Assembly: GCA_022548915.1 (NCBI GenBank)
Contig: JAKZES010000002.1
Span: 204,167 to 268,166 of the forward strand
DNA length: 64,000 bases
Source of the DNA: Verrucomicrobiaceae bacterium E54
GTDB lineage: Bacteria; Verrucomicrobiota; Verrucomicrobiia; Verrucomicrobiales; Akkermansiaceae
Direction: 5' to 3'
Positions 63,831-64,000 of the stretch are shown piece after piece (the stretch's first letter is position 1; every line of letters begins with the position of its first letter). Below the pieces are notes generated by a model. The model was not told the DNA's origin. It did not search any database and saw only the letters and a list, made by a program, of their open reading frames with translations. The position numbers and the translations under genes are program-made.

Positions 63831-64000
63831 TCAGGCAAGGAGAGTTTCCTCATCCTTGTCTCCGTCACACTTCTTGCACTTGTCGGCAAGAAGGGTTTCC
63901 TCCTTTTCCTTGTCGCCGTCGCACTTCTCCTTGCACTTGCCGGCGAGGGCGGGATCTTCCTTGTCGCCGTCGCACTTCTCCTTGCACTTGCCGGCGAGGG
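63831..64000 (-). CDS. Cys-rich repeat protein, C-terminal part (N-terminus outside the window)
   Basis: The minus-strand frame is open to the right edge; the stop TGA is at 63833-63831. About 56 codons are visible and consist almost wholly of a repeated motif: LAGKCKEKCDGDKED, then PALAGKCKEKCDGDKEKEE, then TLLADKCKKCDGDKDEETLL and a final Ala. Each unit pairs two Cys with Asp, Glu and Lys. The bases of the first two units are almost the same (repeat period 51 bases), so the array is recent. The layout is compatible with a metal-binding or redox protein. It slightly resembles the repeated GKC motifs of Cys-rich peptides processed by MNIO (DUF692) enzymes, but I have not seen such a gene here. 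Confidence 0.7.
   Translation of the reverse strand, partial: LAGKCKEKCDGDKEDPALAGKCKEKCDGDKEKEETLLADKCKKCDGDKDEETLLA

Noticed and set aside
63228..64000. CRISPR array suspected from repetitive sequence at the right edge
   Set aside because: The repeats keep reading frame, encode RDASGR and KCKEKCDGDK units, and have no unique spacers of constant length.

Overview
The window (64 kb, GC-rich, densely coding, no rRNA and no phage backbone) looks like chromosome of a free-living, probably aquatic or marine Verrucomicrobiota bacterium related to the Verrucomicrobiaceae (Luteolibacter/Haloferula-like). The evidence is the protein repertoire rather than a marker-gene search: PVC-type secreted cytochrome proteins, an HzsA-related protein, two PEP-CTERM proteins, type I sulfatases, tandem GH106-type rhamnosidases, a DUF1080 lectin-fold protein, an ECF sigma factor beside a WD40 Ser/Thr kinase, and small intergenic repeats of the kind scattered through PVC genomes.

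Layout. 0-5 kb: LURP-one-like protein (cut by the left edge), a palindromic repeat, a FecA-like TonB receptor with a Fur-like box, a small secreted protein and the enoyl reductase FabV. 5-9 kb: a secreted protein and a 1042-residue SGNH / PVC dehydrogenase / cytochrome c protein. 9-11 kb: a compact operon of cdaA (c-di-AMP synthase), a short CdaR-like membrane coiled-coil protein, and bioD. 11-13 kb: a lower-GC type II restriction-modification pair. 13-17 kb: DUF1080, then a four-gene membrane-lipid operon (EamA-like half transporter, YnbA-type CDP-alcohol phosphatidyltransferase, CdsA/YnbB-type cytidylyltransferase, PlsC). 17-21 kb: ECF sigma factor and kinase, tail to tail. 21-28 kb: trpB, a PEP-CTERM metalloprotease, GNAT acetyltransferase, and the conserved rpmH-rnpA-yidD-yidC cluster. 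28-43 kb: PHP phosphoesterase, then a long leftward run: GalU-like nucleotidyltransferase, a fused GHMP-kinase/UDPGP pyrophosphorylase, two GH106-type glycosidases, an HzsA-related di-CxxCH protein and an SMP-30-like propeller. 43-52 kb is the accessory part: a glycosidase-like protein, an intact vapBC, a wrecked vapBC, dispersed repeats, a 5'-truncated FG-GAP gene, two secreted surface proteins and a second intact vapBC. 52-57 kb: SASA-type esterase, two convergent sulfatases and a renalase-like oxidoreductase. 57-64 kb: alpha/beta hydrolase, thioredoxin-like protein, a lysine-methyltransferase-like protein, tRNA-Cys, cbpA-cbpM, a repeat-rich secreted protein, and at the right edge a Cys-rich repeat protein.

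How it fits together. The secreted sulfatases, rhamnosidases, SASA esterase, DUF1080 and cytochrome/propeller proteins suggest breakdown of sulfated or rhamnose/fucose-containing polysaccharides. The GalU-like protein plus kinase-pyrophosphorylase fusion, in the same direction as the rhamnosidases, would fit sugar activation or salvage, but both have altered nucleotide-binding signatures. The most interesting items are this pair, the reduced CdaR next to CdaA, the Cys-rich repeat protein at the right edge, and the 45-47.7 kb scar where a toxin-antitoxin locus, a 107-bp repeat and a truncated gene lie between 24-bp direct repeats. No CRISPR array, rRNA, complete insertion sequence or integrase was found.
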